Source of the DNA: Nocardia sputorum
Lineage (GTDB): Bacteria > Actinomycetota > Actinomycetes > Mycobacteriales > Mycobacteriaceae
Direction: 5' to 3'
DNA: 64,000 nt
Assembly: GCF_027924405.1 (NCBI RefSeq)
Contig: NZ_AP026978.1
Location: 7,254,001 to 7,318,000, forward strand
Shown: in pieces, positions 27,364 through 37,443 of the stretch
Numbering within the stretch: the stretch's first letter is position 1
Layout: the number at the start of each line of letters is the position of its first letter
Notes under the pieces: generated by a model
Database searches by the model: none
Told to the model about the DNA's origin: nothing
The model's input: the letters and a program-made list of their open reading frames with translations, nothing else
Position numbers and translations under genes: made by a program

Positions 27364-27762
27364 CAACGTCGACTGGACTCGGTCGGCCGCGCTGACGGGA
27401 TCCTCGTGCTCCCAGACGCGGACCACGCGCCATCCCGCCGCGGCGAGCGCCGCGTCGGTGGCGCGGTCGCGGGCCACGTTGCCCGCCAGTTTGGCCGCCC
27501 ACCATTCGGCGTTGTTCTTCGGATCGGTGGCGTGCTGCGGGCACCGGTGCCAGAAACAGCCGTCGACGTAGACCGCGACGCGGCGGCGCGGGAAGACCAG
27601 GTCGGCGCGCCTGCGCTGGCCGCGGATGGGTGCGCGGTCGACGAAGTAGCGCAGCCCGCGGCGATGTAGTTCCCGGCGCAGCGCGAGTTCGGGGTCGGTT
27701 CCGGTGCGACGTTGGCGCGCCATCCGCGCGCTGGTGGCCGCGTCGGTAGTCGGCCGGTTCAT
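27337..27762 (-). CDS. vsr: Very short patch repair endonuclease Vsr
   Basis: 141 residues. Vsr nicks 5' of the T in T:G mismatches produced by deamination of 5-methylcytosine. MARQRRTGTDPELALRRELH, the catalytic region RRADLVFPRRRVAVYVDGCF and the zinc-site segment FWHRCPQHATDPKNNAEWW match Vsr order and spacing. ATG 27762 overlaps the stop of dcm as ATGA, so it is coupled to the methyltransferase whose damage it repairs. Confidence 0.95.
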   Translation of the reverse strand: MNRPTTDAATSARMARQRRTGTDPELALRRELHRRGLRYFVDRAPIRGQRRRADLVFPRRRVAVYVDGCFWHRCPQHATDPKNNAEWWAAKLAGNVARDRATDAALAAAGWRVVRVWEHEDPVSAADRVQSTLSAVPDPHQ

Positions 27763-28931
27763 GCCGCCCAACCGCCCATCCGGTCCAGATGACTTTCCAC
27801 ATCGGCCAGGAAGCCGGGCGGGAAACGCAGACTGCCCATGGTGGTGCGGCGGAGGAACCCGGCCGTCGCGCGCGCGGAGAGCAGCTGCGCGTCGGTGAGG
27901 AAGCCGGCCAGATCCTCGTACGGCTCGTGCACCGGCCACGTCGAGACCGGCACGCGATAGGCCACACCGGCGTGCCCCCACGCGGCGACCGGCCACGGCG
28001 TGCCCGGCGCCAGCGGTTGATCTCCGGAGATCGGCTCGAGCGGAGCGGCCAGCCGCGACCCCACCCAGGACGCCATCCGCACGCTCACCGCGTTGCCGAC
28101 CAGCTTCCAGCGGTGGCCCTTCCTGATGCCCGGCAGTTCGGTCGCGGGCGCTGTCCAGCCGGCGTCGAAGCCCTGGAGGCGTTCGGCGTCGGCGATGCCG
28201 GGCGTGACGATCTCCCCGGACGGCAGCCGCACCGCGGGCGGGCTCGCGATGCCGAGCGCGGAGCCGCCCTTCAGCGTCGGCACCGCGTTCACCGCCCAGC
28301 CGAGGCCGCGCACCCCCTCGGTCCAGTAGAAGCCGCACGGATCGATCGCGGGATCGCCGATCGTGCGGGGACCGGCGTCCTCGCCGAACAGCACCCCGCG
28401 CGGGTCCTCGGTGCGCGAGGCCAGCATCACCACCCGCTGCCTGCGTTGCGGCAGCCCGAAGGCGCGGGCGTCCACCACGCGGTAGGCCCAGGTGTAGCCG
28501 AGTTCGTCGAGCGCGCCGGTGATGTGCCGCATGGCCGCGCCACGGCCCAGTTGCAGCATGAACGGCACGTTCTCGATCACCAGCCAGCGCGGGCCGCGTT
28601 TGCGACGCACCAGCCGGAACACTTCGTCGACCAGACCGGAACGGGTGCCGGTGATGCCCGCGGTGCGGCCTGCCTGAGAGAGGTCCTGGCACGGAAATCC
28701 CGCCGCGACCAGTTCCGTTCCCGCCGGGATTGCCCGCAGCCGGGTGATGTCGGAATGCAGCGGCACGTCCGGGAAACGAGCGGCGAGCACGCCTTGGGCC
28801 CCGGGCTCGATTTCGCACAGCAGTTCGGTATGCCAGCCGTGCCTGCCGAGGCCGAGCTCGAGCCCGCCGATCCCGGCGAACAGCCCGACCATCCGCGCGC
28901 CCGTCAACGACCTTCCCTTTCTCGCGTCCAC
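27759..28931 (-). CDS. dcm: DNA (cytosine-5)-methyltransferase
   Basis: 390 residues of the C5-methyltransferase family. Motif I is [13 protein letters not shown], motif [13 protein letters not shown] with catalytic C81, motif VI IENV (E120) and motif VIII QRRQR. Motif X ([14 protein letters not shown]) follows a target-recognition region of about 90 residues. An extra C-terminal region of about 90 residues lies beyond motif X. GTG 28931 is chosen; ATG 28892 would start right at motif I. No restriction endonuclease gene is adjacent, so it is either orphan or paired elsewhere. The 289 bases upstream, to 29221, hold no other gene that I can support. Confidence 0.94.
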   Translation of the reverse strand: MDARKGRSLTGARMVGLFAGIGGLELGLGRHGWHTELLCEIEPGAQGVLAARFPDVPLHSDITRLRAIPAGTELVAAGFPCQDLSQAGRTAGITGTRSGLVDEVFRLVRRKRGPRWLVIENVPFMLQLGRGAAMRHITGALDELGYTWAYRVVDARAFGLPQRRQRVVMLASRTEDPRGVLFGEDAGPRTIGDPAIDPCGFYWTEGVRGLGWAVNAVPTLKGGSALGIASPPAVRLPSGEIVTPGIADAERLQGFDAGWTAPATELPGIRKGHRWKLVGNAVSVRMASWVGSRLAAPLEPISGDQPLAPGTPWPVAAWGHAGVAYRVPVSTWPVHEPYEDLAGFLTDAQLLSARATAGFLRRTTMGSLRFPPGFLADVESHLDRMGGWAA

Positions 28932-29220
28932 ACCGGACGCCGCCCGCGCGCCCGGGGAGCAGGTTACTCGAGTCGTCGGGGGCGATCCCCCAACACGCGA
29001 CCATCGCCACCTGCACCTGGTACGGTCCGCGTGTCACGCCGTGCGATCGGTGCGCATTTCCAATAATGCACAAGGGTGGTCGCACACGGACGTGATGACC
29101 GGCCGTTCCGCCTGCGCTCCAGTGCCATCCGTGCGGGCCGCCCACGATTCTGGTGGCGTGCTCGCGCACTGCTTTTGCTCGACGAAGTTCCAGAGCGACG
29201 CTAGGGAAAGTGAGCGAAAC

Positions 29221-30471
29221 ATGCAGATGCCTTCCACGAAAAACGGACGATTTCCCTCCGTTGTGGTCACAAGCCTCGCGGCCACCACGTCCCTCGCGGG
29301 TGACGTGGATTCCACGTGGAAGGGCTTGCTCAACGGCGACAGCGGTATCGACGTCCTGGAAGACGATTTCATCGACGATTTCGAGCTGCCGGTCCGCATC
29401 GGCGGGCATCTGAAAGTTCCGCCCACGGCGTATCTGGACGCGGCGGAGTCCCGCAGGCTCGCCTACGTCGAGCAGCTGGCCGTCGTGCTCGGGCGCGAGG
29501 TCTGGCGCAACGCGGGCAGCCCGGAGGTGGACAAGCACCGTCTGGCGGTGTCCATCGGAACCGGGCTCGGTGGCGCGGAGGCGATGATCCACGCTCGGGA
29601 CAAACTGCACAACGGGGGCTACCGCAAGGTGTCGCCGTACACCGTCCAGGCGGTGATGCCGAACGGCGCAGCGGCCTGCGTCGCAGTGGAACTCGGCGCC
29701 CGGGCCGGGGTGACGACACCGGTGTCGGCCTGCTCCTCCGGCGCGGAGGCGATCGCCAACGCGTGGCGGACGATCGTCATGGGCGATGCCGACATGGTGG
29801 TCACCGGCGGGGTGGAGGGCTCGATCCAGGCACTCGCGATCGCGGCGTTCTCCATGATGCGCGCGATGAGCACCCGCAACGACGCGCCGAAGAGCGCCTC
29901 GCGCCCGTTCGACGCCGACCGCGACGGTTTCGTCTTCGGTGAGGCGGGCGCGCTGCTGGTGCTGGAGACCGAGGAGCACGCGAAAGCGCGCGGCGCGACC
30001 ATCCACGCCCGGCTGATGGGCGCGGGCATCACTTCGGACGGCTTCCACCTGGTGGCGCCGGACCCCGAGGGCACCGGCGCGGCGCGCGCGATGACGCGGG
30101 CGATGCGGACGGCCGGTTTGGCCAAGGCCGACGTCACGCACGTCAACGCGCACGCGACCGCCACTCCGATCGGGGACACGGCGGAGGCGCGCGCGATCGG
30201 CCAGGCGGTGGGCAGCCACGCGTCGGTCTACGCGCCCAAATCGGCCCTCGGCCATTCCATCGGCGCGGTCGGCGCGCTCGAATCCGTGTTGACCGTGCTC
30301 ACCGTGCGCGACGAAATAGTCCCGCCCACGTTGAATTTGGACAATCAGGACCCGGAAATCGATCTCGACGTGGTGCACGGCAGCTCCCGGCCCGGCCGGA
30401 TCGATTACGCCCTGAACAACTCGTTCGGATTCGGCGGCCACAACGTCGCGCTCGCCTTCGGCCGGTACTGA
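29221..30471 (+). CDS. KasA/KasB-like 3-oxoacyl-ACP synthase
   Basis: 416 residues. The opening ([36 protein letters not shown]) follows KasA/KasB almost residue for residue as I recall them. The catalytic Cys is in [10 protein letters not shown], the two His in [11 protein letters not shown] and [11 protein letters not shown], and [10 protein letters not shown] closes the fold. These FAS-II condensing enzymes extend meromycolate precursors. Here the gene stands apart from an acpM-kas cluster and is followed 108 bases later by a FadD32-like gene, suggesting a dedicated lipid product. ATG 29221 is used; ATG 29227 is possible. Confidence 0.92.
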   Translation: MQMPSTKNGRFPSVVVTSLAATTSLAGDVDSTWKGLLNGDSGIDVLEDDFIDDFELPVRIGGHLKVPPTAYLDAAESRRLAYVEQLAVVLGREVWRNAGSPEVDKHRLAVSIGTGLGGAEAMIHARDKLHNGGYRKVSPYTVQAVMPNGAAACVAVELGARAGVTTPVSACSSGAEAIANAWRTIVMGDADMVVTGGVEGSIQALAIAAFSMMRAMSTRNDAPKSASRPFDADRDGFVFGEAGALLVLETEEHAKARGATIHARLMGAGITSDGFHLVAPDPEGTGAARAMTRAMRTAGLAKADVTHVNAHATATPIGDTAEARAIGQAVGSHASVYAPKSALGHSIGAVGALESVLTVLTVRDEIVPPTLNLDNQDPEIDLDVVHGSSRPGRIDYALNNSFGFGGHNVALAFGRY

Positions 30472-30579
30472 CCGCTAGGTGGCCGGGACACCTGCTAGCC
30501 TTCCCGACGCTTCGTTATCGACCTGTGTTCGGTGTCATTGCACGGCCCGAGTGTCTGTGCGCTGGAAAAGGATAAGGCG

Positions 30580-32508
30580 ATGATCGACGAAACCTTCGAC
30601 GACTATTTGGACGATCAGGGCAATATCAGAATTCGGGGGGACAAGACTCTGATCGACTTCGTCGACAAGCACAGCAGGGAGAACGGCGACGACCTCGCCT
30701 ACCGCTTCATCGACTACTCGCGGGAAAGGGACGGCGAATACCTGGAGCTCACCTGGCGGCAGTTCGGTGTGCGCCTGCGCGCGGTGGCGGCGCGGCTGCA
30801 ACAGGTCACGCAGCCGGGCGACCGAGTGGCGATCCTCGCCCCGCAAGGGCTCGACTACGTCGTCGCGCTGTTCGCCGCCGTGTACGCGGGCAATATCGCC
30901 GTTCCGCTGTTCGATCCGGAGGAACAGGGGCACACCGACCGCCTGCACGCGGTGCTCGGTGACTGCACGCCCGCCGCGATCCTCACGGTGGGTTCCGCGG
31001 CGAGCGGCGTTCGGAAATTCTTCCGGCACCTGCCGCCGCCGCAGCGTCCGCGCATCATCGCGGTGGAGGCGATCCCGGACACTGTCGGCGCCTCCTGGGT
31101 GCGCCCGGACATCAACATCGACAGCGTGGCCTATCTGCAGTACACCTCGGGCTCCACCCGGACGCCCGCGGGCGTGGAGATCACCCACCGCGCGGTGGGC
31201 ACCAACCTACTGCAGATGATCGACGCCATCGGCGTCACCGAGAATTCGCGGGGGGTCACCTGGCTGCCGCTGTTCCACGACATGGGTCTACTGGCCGTGA
31301 TCCTGCCGACGGTCGGCGGCGGGTTCATCACCATCATGTCGCCGAGCGCGTTCGTACGCCGCCCGTACCGCTGGATAAAGGAACTGGCCGCCGCTTCCGA
31401 CGGCGCCGGGACTTTCGCCGCCGCGCCCAATTTCGCGTTCGAGCACGCCGCGGCGCGTGGCAAGCCGAAGCCGGGCGAGGAATTGGACCTGTCCAATGTG
31501 ATCGGGTTGATCAACGGCAGCGAGCCGGTGTCGGTGTCGTCGATGAAGAAGTTCAACGAGGCGTTCGTGCCGTACGGGTTGCCGGAGACGGCGATCAAGC
31601 CCTGCTACGGCATGGCCGAGGCGACGGTGTTCGTCTCCGCTACCCGGGCGAAGGACAAGGCGAAGGTCGTCCATGTCGACCGGACCGAGTTGAACGCCGG
31701 GCGGATGGTCGAGGTCGCCGCGGATGCCGACAACGCCATCGCGCAGGTGTCCTGCGGATACGTCGCGCGGTCGCAGTGGGCGGTGATCGTCGATCCGGAA
31801 CACGGCACCGAGCGATGTGACGGCGAGGTCGGGGAAATCTGGCTGCACGGCGAGAACATGGGCATCGGATACTGGGGCCGCCCGGAGGAGACCGAGGCCA
31901 CCTTCCGCGCCCAGTTGGCCGAGCGGCTGCCCGAGGGCAGTCACGCGGAGGGCGCCCCGCCGGACGCCAACTGGATGCGCACCGGCGATTTCGGGGCCTA
32001 CCTCGACGGCGAGCTGTACATCACCGGCCGCGTCAAGGACTTGGTCATCGTCGACGGCCGTAACCACTATCCGCAAGACCTGGAGTTCTCGGCCCAGGAA
32101 TCCAGTACGGCCCTGCGTCCCGGATTCGTCGCGGCGTTCTCGGTGCCCGCCAACGAATTGCCCGCGCTGGTCTTGGAAGGGGGCAGCCGCTCCGGCCTGA
32201 CCCGCGACGCCGAGGACGTCTCGGAGCAGCTGGTCATCGTCGCCGAGCGCAATACCGGTGGCGGCAAGGTGGAGTCGGAGTCGGTGGCCGACACGGTGCG
32301 CGCCGCGATCGCGCAGCGGCACGGCGTCATGGTCCGTGACGTGCTGCTGGTGCCCGCGGGTTCGATTCCACGCACGTCCAGCGGCAAGATCGCCCGCCGC
32401 GCCTGCCGGGCGGCCTATCTGGAGGGCACGCTGCGCGGCGGCCACCAGCAGCAGGCTTTCCCGGACGCGCCGCAGGAGTGGGAGTCCGAGACCGCGGTCG
32501 TCGGCTAG
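30580..32508 (+). CDS. Fatty-acyl-AMP ligase, FadD32-like
   Basis: 642 residues, close to FadD32. The adenylation core has [14 protein letters not shown], the FAAL-specific segment [44 protein letters not shown] and [20 protein letters not shown]. The C-terminal [12 protein letters not shown] contains the adenylation-state Lys. Such enzymes load acyl adenylates onto a PKS carrier protein; the classical partner Pks13 is not here. ATG 30580 follows AAGGATAAGG. Together with the KasA-like gene it forms a two-gene unit. Its stop overlaps the convergent monooxygenase-like gene by 4 bases. Confidence 0.92.
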   Translation: MIDETFDDYLDDQGNIRIRGDKTLIDFVDKHSRENGDDLAYRFIDYSRERDGEYLELTWRQFGVRLRAVAARLQQVTQPGDRVAILAPQGLDYVVALFAAVYAGNIAVPLFDPEEQGHTDRLHAVLGDCTPAAILTVGSAASGVRKFFRHLPPPQRPRIIAVEAIPDTVGASWVRPDINIDSVAYLQYTSGSTRTPAGVEITHRAVGTNLLQMIDAIGVTENSRGVTWLPLFHDMGLLAVILPTVGGGFITIMSPSAFVRRPYRWIKELAAASDGAGTFAAAPNFAFEHAAARGKPKPGEELDLSNVIGLINGSEPVSVSSMKKFNEAFVPYGLPETAIKPCYGMAEATVFVSATRAKDKAKVVHVDRTELNAGRMVEVAADADNAIAQVSCGYVARSQWAVIVDPEHGTERCDGEVGEIWLHGENMGIGYWGRPEETEATFRAQLAERLPEGSHAEGAPPDANWMRTGDFGAYLDGELYITGRVKDLVIVDGRNHYPQDLEFSAQESSTALRPGFVAAFSVPANELPALVLEGGSRSGLTRDAEDVSEQLVIVAERNTGGGKVESESVADTVRAAIAQRHGVMVRDVLLVPAGSIPRTSSGKIARRACRAAYLEGTLRGGHQQQAFPDAPQEWESETAVVG

Positions 32509-32783
32509 AGCCGGGTCTCGGTCTCGTACTCGAATTCCCGGACGTCGGCGCTCACGATCTGGGCGTCGAGGTCGCCCGAGGTGCCCGTCCCGCGGAAGCG
32601 TTCCACCGCGGCACGGGTCGCCCAGCGCTCGTAGACGTTCACCCGATCGGATTCGATCAGGTCCGCGCCGAGGCTGAAGTCGAGGCAGCCTTCGGCGGCG
32701 CGGGCGAGGGCGACGACTTCCCGGCAGCTGTCGAGGTAGCGCTCGCGATCGGTGACCCGTAGACATCCGGCGACGATCAGCAT
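32505..32783 (-). CDS. Antibiotic biosynthesis monooxygenase-fold (ABM) protein
   Basis: 92 residues, one ferredoxin-like ABM domain: [54 protein letters not shown] proteins are small cofactor-less oxygenases or heme-binding proteins acting on quinols and aromatic compounds. ATG 32783 lies 6 bases after a minus-strand TAAGAT (32795-32790). The gene is divergent from the ABC exporter pair, and a MerR-type promoter palindrome (32811-32830) lies between them. Confidence 0.86.
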   Translation of the reverse strand: MLIVAGCLRVTDRERYLDSCREVVALARAAEGCLDFSLGADLIESDRVNVYERWATRAAVERFRGTGTSGDLDAQIVSADVREFEYETETRL

Positions 32784-32807
32784 GGGGGAATCTTAGATCC
32801 GCGCGGC

Positions 32808-32838
32808 TTGACCTCGAGTTCGCTCGAGGTTGTCGACT
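32808..32838 (+). promoter_or_regulatory. MerR/SoxR-type promoter with 19-bp spacer and perfect palindrome
   Basis: TTGACC (32808-32813) and TCGACT (32833-32838) are separated by 19 bases rather than 17. The spacer region holds a perfect inverted repeat, ACCTCGAG-TTCG-CTCGAGGT (32811-32830). This geometry is the signature of promoters activated by MerR-family proteins, which untwist an over-long spacer; the CCTC/GAGG arms resemble actinobacterial SoxR boxes. The predicted start of transcription is close to 32845, an in-frame ATG of the ABC gene. The regulator gene is not in this window. Confidence 0.68.
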
Positions 32839-33009
32839 TGGCGAATGAGCGTGGAACCCGTCGCCGCGACGAGCGCGGATGTCCGGCGGCGGCCGGAAAA
32901 TCGGTTGGTCGACGCACGTTCCGGTGCGACCCTGGAATGTCGGACCCCGCTGCGAACATCACCGTGGGTCCCGTTCTCCGCCGCCAGTCGCATACCTCGA
33001 GGGGGAGTC

Positions 33010-34827
33010 TTGTCTGTCGCACTGGACGTTTCGCCGGCCGAACCGGAGGCCGACAGAACGGAGCGGCCCGCCGCCACGGGCCGGCTGCATTCGCTGCGCC
33101 GATTCTGGCCGTACCTGCGTCCGCACATCGGGATGCTGCTCGCCGCCAGCGGCCTCGCGCTGCTGTCCGGCCTGACGGCCGTCGTCATTCCGCTGATGAT
33201 CGCCCGGATCATCGATGGCCCGGTCGCCCACCGCGATCTCGGGGGCGCGCTGTGGCCGGTGGCCGCGGTGCTGGCGCTCGGCCTGCTGGAAGCCGGTGGC
33301 GTGTGGGGACGCCGCTGGCTGATCGCCGCGCCCGCGACCCGGTTCGAGATCACGTTGCGCGCCAAGATATTCCGGAAACTGCAAGCGCTGTCGATCGGCA
33401 GGCACGACGCGTGGGAGTCGGGTCAGCTGCTCTCGCGGGCGATCGACGACCTGGCCACCATGCGCCGGTTCGTCTCCTTCGCGGGACCGTTCCTGCTCAT
33501 CCACGGTGTGATCATTCCGGTCGGCCTGCTCGTGCTGATCGCGCTGAGCCCGCAGATCGGCGCCATCTTCGCGGTGATCTCGATCCCGCTGGTCATCGGC
33601 TGCATCCGTTTCGAGCGCCGGTACGCGGTGGCCTCGCGGCGGTCCCAGGACCAGTCCGGTGACCTGGCCACCACCGCCGAGGAGTCCGCGCAGGGCGTAC
33701 GGGTGCTCAAGGCGTTCGGACGGGGCGTTTTCTTCGGACGCCGTTTCACCGCCCAGGCGCAGGAGCTGCGGCAGACCGAGTTGCTGAAGGCGCGCCTGGA
33801 CGCGACATTGTGGTCGAGCATGGTGAGCCTGCCGCAGCTGGCCATCGCGTTCGCGCTCGGCTACGGCGGGTACGCGGTGGCGCACGGCACGATGACGCTC
33901 GGCACCTTGATCGCGGGCATCACGCTGGCGACTTTCCTGCAGTGGCCGATCATCTGGACCGGCTTCCTGCTCGCCGAGCTGAACGACGCGCGCACCGCGG
34001 CCGACCGGTACTGGGAGATCATCGACACCCCCGTCGACATCACCGACCCGGCCGATCCGGTGGACCTGCCCGAGCGCATCCGCGGCGAACTGCGGTTGGA
34101 CGCGGTGCGATTCGCCTTCCCCGACGCCGAGAAAGACGTGCTGCGGGAGGTGTCGCTGCGAGTTCGCCCAGGCGAGACGGTGGCGCTGGTCGGCGCGACG
34201 GGAAGCGGTAAGACAGCACTGCTGAACTTGATTCCGCGCTTGTACGACGTGTCCGGCGGCGCGATCACCATCGACGGCATCGATATCGCGACGATGCGCG
34301 TCGCCGACCTGCGGTCGCTGGTCTCGGTGGCGTTCGAGGACCCGGTGTTGTTCTCCGCGAGTGTGCGGGAGAACGTCGCGCTCGGCGACCCGGCCGCCAC
34401 GGACGCCGATGTGCGCCGGGCGCTGGAGGTCGCGCAGGCCACCGAGTTCGTCGACGACCTGCCCTGGGGCTTGGACACCAGGATCGGCGAACAGGGCCTG
34501 AGCCTGTCCGGTGGCCAGCGGCAGCGACTCGCGCTGGCCCGTGCGGTGCTCACCGGCGCGGGCGGGGGCGAGGGCAGCCGGATCATGGTGCTCGACGACC
34601 CGCTGTCCGCGCTCGACGTGGAGACCGAGGAGCGGGTGCAGGCCCGTCTGCGCACCGTGCTGGCCGACGCGACGACGCTGCTCGTCGCGCACCGTCCGTC
34701 CACGGCGGCGCTGGCCGACCGGGTGGCGGTGCTCGCCGACGGCCGGATCGTCGCGGAGGGAACCCACGACCAATTGCTGCGTACCAGCAGAAGCTACCGC
34801 GAACTGATGGGAGGTGAGCAGCTGTGA
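33010..34827 (+). CDS. ABC exporter half-transporter, degenerate-site partner
   Basis: About 605 residues: six-helix membrane domain (about 35-330) then a nucleotide-binding domain. Walker A is GATGSGKTALL and the signature LSLSGGQRQ. Walker B reads MVLDDPLSALD, so the catalytic Glu is Asp; the switch His is in AHRPST. This is the usual degenerate subunit of a heterodimeric exporter. TTG 33010 has GAGGGG five bases before it; ATG 32845, exactly at the predicted transcription start of the MerR-type promoter, would add 55 residues. It overlaps the next gene by GTGA. Drug or lipid efflux is inferred. Confidence 0.87.
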   Translation: MSVALDVSPAEPEADRTERPAATGRLHSLRRFWPYLRPHIGMLLAASGLALLSGLTAVVIPLMIARIIDGPVAHRDLGGALWPVAAVLALGLLEAGGVWGRRWLIAAPATRFEITLRAKIFRKLQALSIGRHDAWESGQLLSRAIDDLATMRRFVSFAGPFLLIHGVIIPVGLLVLIALSPQIGAIFAVISIPLVIGCIRFERRYAVASRRSQDQSGDLATTAEESAQGVRVLKAFGRGVFFGRRFTAQAQELRQTELLKARLDATLWSSMVSLPQLAIAFALGYGGYAVAHGTMTLGTLIAGITLATFLQWPIIWTGFLLAELNDARTAADRYWEIIDTPVDITDPADPVDLPERIRGELRLDAVRFAFPDAEKDVLREVSLRVRPGETVALVGATGSGKTALLNLIPRLYDVSGGAITIDGIDIATMRVADLRSLVSVAFEDPVLFSASVRENVALGDPAATDADVRRALEVAQATEFVDDLPWGLDTRIGEQGLSLSGGQRQRLALARAVLTGAGGGEGSRIMVLDDPLSALDVETEERVQARLRTVLADATTLLVAHRPSTAALADRVAVLADGRIVAEGTHDQLLRTSRSYRELMGGEQL

Positions 34828-36779
34828 GCATCACGACCACCGAATCGAAAGACGAGGCGCCGGAGGAGCTTCCGGAACCCGAGGAGCGGGCGGCCGACTG
34901 GCGCGGCATCGCGGGCGAGGACAAGGAGGTCACCGAGACCGGGAATCTGGTGCTGGCCGGACGCTCCCGGCGGCTACTGCTCGACCTGGTCAAGCCCTAC
35001 CGCAAACTCACCGCGCTCGCGCTGGTGCTCATCGTGCTGGACAACGTCGCCAAGGTGTCGGCGCCGCTGTTCGTCGCGCACGGCCTGGACACCGGCATCG
35101 CGCGCGGTGTCGAGGGGAACTGGACGCCGCTGGCGTGGACCGTGGCCGGTTACCTCGGCTCGGTCCTGATCAGCGTGATCAGTACGTACTCCTTCCTGCG
35201 GGTGTCCGGCAGGCTGAGCCAGAGCGTGCTGTTCGACCTGCGCGTCCGCGCGTTCGCGCACACACAGCGGCTCAGCGTCGCCTTCCACGAGAAGTACACC
35301 TCGGGCAAGGTGGTGGCGCGGCTCACCGGCGACATCGAGACGCTGCAGGAACTGCTGGAGAGCGCGCTCAACCAGGCGCTGAGCGCGATCCTGTCGGTGG
35401 TCACCATCGCGGCGCTGCTGATCTACCTGGATCAGACGCTCGCCGCGATCGTGCTGACCGGATTCGTCCCGCTGGTGCTGGTCACCCGCTGGGCGCAGCG
35501 CAGGCAGCGCGCGGGCTACCGGCGCACGCGCGCCGCGATCGCCAAGGTGGTCGTGCAGTTCGTCGAGTCGATGGGCGGCATGCGGGCGGTGCAGGCGTTT
35601 CGCCGGGAGCAGCGCAACGAGTCGGTGCTTGCGATCGAGGACTCCGAATACCGCCGGGCGACCACCGCGGCCATGCGCGGCATGGGTGACTACGCCGGCC
35701 TGACCAAACTGCTCGGCAATCTGACCACCGTGATCATCATCGTGGTCGGCGCCTGGCGGGTGATCGAGGGTGATCTCGCGGTCGGCGTGCTCGCGGCCTA
35801 CCTGCTGTACCTCAACGAGTTCTACGGGCCGCTGGACGAGCTGGCGCAGGTGTTCAACGCCTACCAGTCCGCGGCGGCCGCGCTGGAGAAGATCTCGGGC
35901 GTGCTGGAGGAGGAGCCGTCGGTGCCCGAGCCTGCGCGTCCGGTGGCGCTGGACAAGGCGTCCGGCGCGGTGCGGATGGAGAAGGTGTGGTTCGGCTATT
36001 CGAGCGCACCTGCGGCGGACGCCGGCCACTCGCCGAGAGCCGATGCCTCGACAGGGTCGTCCACCGAGCCGGGCAAGCCCGATCGGCGGACGCGGCCGGT
36101 GCTGCCGGAGTTCACCCTGGACATCCCGGCGGGGCAGGTGATCGCGCTGGTGGGTGCGACCGGCGCGGGCAAGTCGACGCTGGCGAAGCTGCTGACGCGG
36201 TTCTACGACCCGTCCGGCGGCACCGTCACCCTGGACGGCATCGACCTGCGCGACCTCGCCGACGTCGACCTGCGCCGCAACGTGGTGATGGTCACGCAGG
36301 AGTCGTACCTGTTCTCCGGGTCGGTGGCCGACAACATCCGGTTGGGCAGGCCCGAGGCCACCGACGCCGAGGTGTTCGCGGCGGCGCGCGCCGTTGGTCT
36401 GTACGACTTCGTGCAGGCGCTGCCGGAGGGCTTCGCCACCGACGTGCGCAAGCGCGGCGGCAGGCTCTCGGCGGGGCAGCGGCAGCTGGTCGCGTTCGCT
36501 CGGGTGTTCCTGGCCGATCCCGCCGTGATCGTGCTGGACGAGGCCACGTCGAGCCTGGACATTCCGAGCGAACGGCTGGTGCAGCGGGCGCTGGAGACCG
36601 TGCTGCGCGGGCGTACGGCGGTGATCATCGCGCACCGGCTGTCCACGGTGGCGATCGCGGACCGGGTGCTGGTGCTGGAGTCCGGCCGGATCGTCGAGGA
36701 CGGCACGCCGGAGGCCCTGATCGCGGGGACCGGTCGGTTCGCCGGCCTGCACGCGGCGTGGCGGGAGTCGCTGGTGTGA
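34824..36779 (+). CDS. ABC exporter half-transporter, catalytic partner
   Basis: 651 residues: acidic N-terminal tail of about 40, six-helix membrane domain, then a nucleotide-binding domain. Walker A GATGAGKST, Walker B with intact Glu (IVLDEATSSLD), H-loop AHRLST; the signature is altered to RLSAGQRQ. A Ser/Pro-rich insert of about 30 residues (APAADAGHSPRADASTG) precedes Walker A, which is unusual. GTG 34824 overlaps the preceding stop by 4 bases, so equal synthesis of the pair is likely. The substrate is unknown. Confidence 0.92.
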   Translation: MSITTTESKDEAPEELPEPEERAADWRGIAGEDKEVTETGNLVLAGRSRRLLLDLVKPYRKLTALALVLIVLDNVAKVSAPLFVAHGLDTGIARGVEGNWTPLAWTVAGYLGSVLISVISTYSFLRVSGRLSQSVLFDLRVRAFAHTQRLSVAFHEKYTSGKVVARLTGDIETLQELLESALNQALSAILSVVTIAALLIYLDQTLAAIVLTGFVPLVLVTRWAQRRQRAGYRRTRAAIAKVVVQFVESMGGMRAVQAFRREQRNESVLAIEDSEYRRATTAAMRGMGDYAGLTKLLGNLTTVIIIVVGAWRVIEGDLAVGVLAAYLLYLNEFYGPLDELAQVFNAYQSAAAALEKISGVLEEEPSVPEPARPVALDKASGAVRMEKVWFGYSSAPAADAGHSPRADASTGSSTEPGKPDRRTRPVLPEFTLDIPAGQVIALVGATGAGKSTLAKLLTRFYDPSGGTVTLDGIDLRDLADVDLRRNVVMVTQESYLFSGSVADNIRLGRPEATDAEVFAAARAVGLYDFVQALPEGFATDVRKRGGRLSAGQRQLVAFARVFLADPAVIVLDEATSSLDIPSERLVQRALETVLRGRTAVIIAHRLSTVAIADRVLVLESGRIVEDGTPEALIAGTGRFAGLHAAWRESLV

Positions 36780-36828
36780 TGAGCGGCGGTTGTACGGGCC
36801 GGGGCCGGGTGTCGCTTACGGTAGATAC

Positions 36829-37443
36829 GTGACGACCCCAGCCTCCGACCCCGAGAGCGCCGCCGCGAGCCCGCAGGAATCCCGGTGGCCGGCGATCCTC
36901 ACCTGGCGCGCCCACGACGCGACGCGCATGGAGTCGGTGCGGGTGCAACTCAACGGCAACCGCATCCGCGCCGCCGGGCGCATGATCGGCGGCGCGAGCG
37001 CGGACCACCCCGCGTTCAGCGCGTCGTACGACCTGGTCACCGACGAGAACGGGGTGACGAAGCGGCTGTCGGTGCGCACCACGACGGCCGCCGGTGAGCG
37101 GCACGCCTCGATCGCCCGCGACGAGGAGGACTACTGGCTCGTCGACGCCGGCGGCAACCATGTGCGCTCGACCTTCGCCGGGGCGCTCGACGTGGACGTG
37201 GTGCTCAGCCCGTTCTTCAACACCCTGCCGATCCGCCGCTACGACCTGCAGCACGCGGTCGAGGACCGGCAGGTCCCGGTGGTCTACGTCCGCCTGCCCG
37301 ACCTGCTCGTCCAAGAGGCCACGCTGATCTACAGCAGCGCCGCCGACGGCATCAGCGTGCTGTCGCCGGTGTCCAGCGCGACCGTCACGGTGGACGCCGA
37401 CGGATTCGTGCTGGACTACCCGGGCCTGGCCGAACGCATCTGA
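36829..37443 (+). CDS. Putative glycolipid-binding (DUF1089) domain protein
   Basis: 204 residues. LTWRAHDATRMESVRVQLNG, the mid-region YDLVTDENGVTKRLSVRTTT, DYWLVDAGGNHV and LSPFFNTLPIRRYDL match the bacterial glycolipid-binding-fold family, predicted to form a long beta barrel. GTG 36829 lies exactly 6 bases after TACGGT (36817-36822), so it has its own promoter although only 49 bases follow the ABC gene. Ligand and role are unknown. Confidence 0.83.
   Translation: MTTPASDPESAAASPQESRWPAILTWRAHDATRMESVRVQLNGNRIRAAGRMIGGASADHPAFSASYDLVTDENGVTKRLSVRTTTAAGERHASIARDEEDYWLVDAGGNHVRSTFAGALDVDVVLSPFFNTLPIRRYDLQHAVEDRQVPVVYVRLPDLLVQEATLIYSSAADGISVLSPVSSATVTVDADGFVLDYPGLAERI

Noticed and set aside
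27759..28931. Complete restriction-modification system
   Set aside because: No endonuclease gene lies on either side of dcm-vsr; only an orphan methyltransferase with repair enzyme is supported.
28744..29220. N-terminal extension of the KasA-like synthase into the dcm region
   Set aside because: The extension is antisense to dcm and lacks similarity; the family N-terminus begins near 29221.
27337..30441. A 1034-codon minus-strand open frame
   Set aside because: Its first two thirds are the antisense of the KAS gene and an alternate frame of dcm; only the last 141 codons (Vsr) have recognisable motifs. Long shadow frames are expected at this GC content.
29221..36779. Secondary-metabolite gene cluster around the KasA-like/FadD32-like pair, ABM gene and ABC exporter
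   Set aside because: No PKS, NRPS, carrier protein or tailoring enzymes are present, and the ABM/ABC genes have their own divergent promoter.
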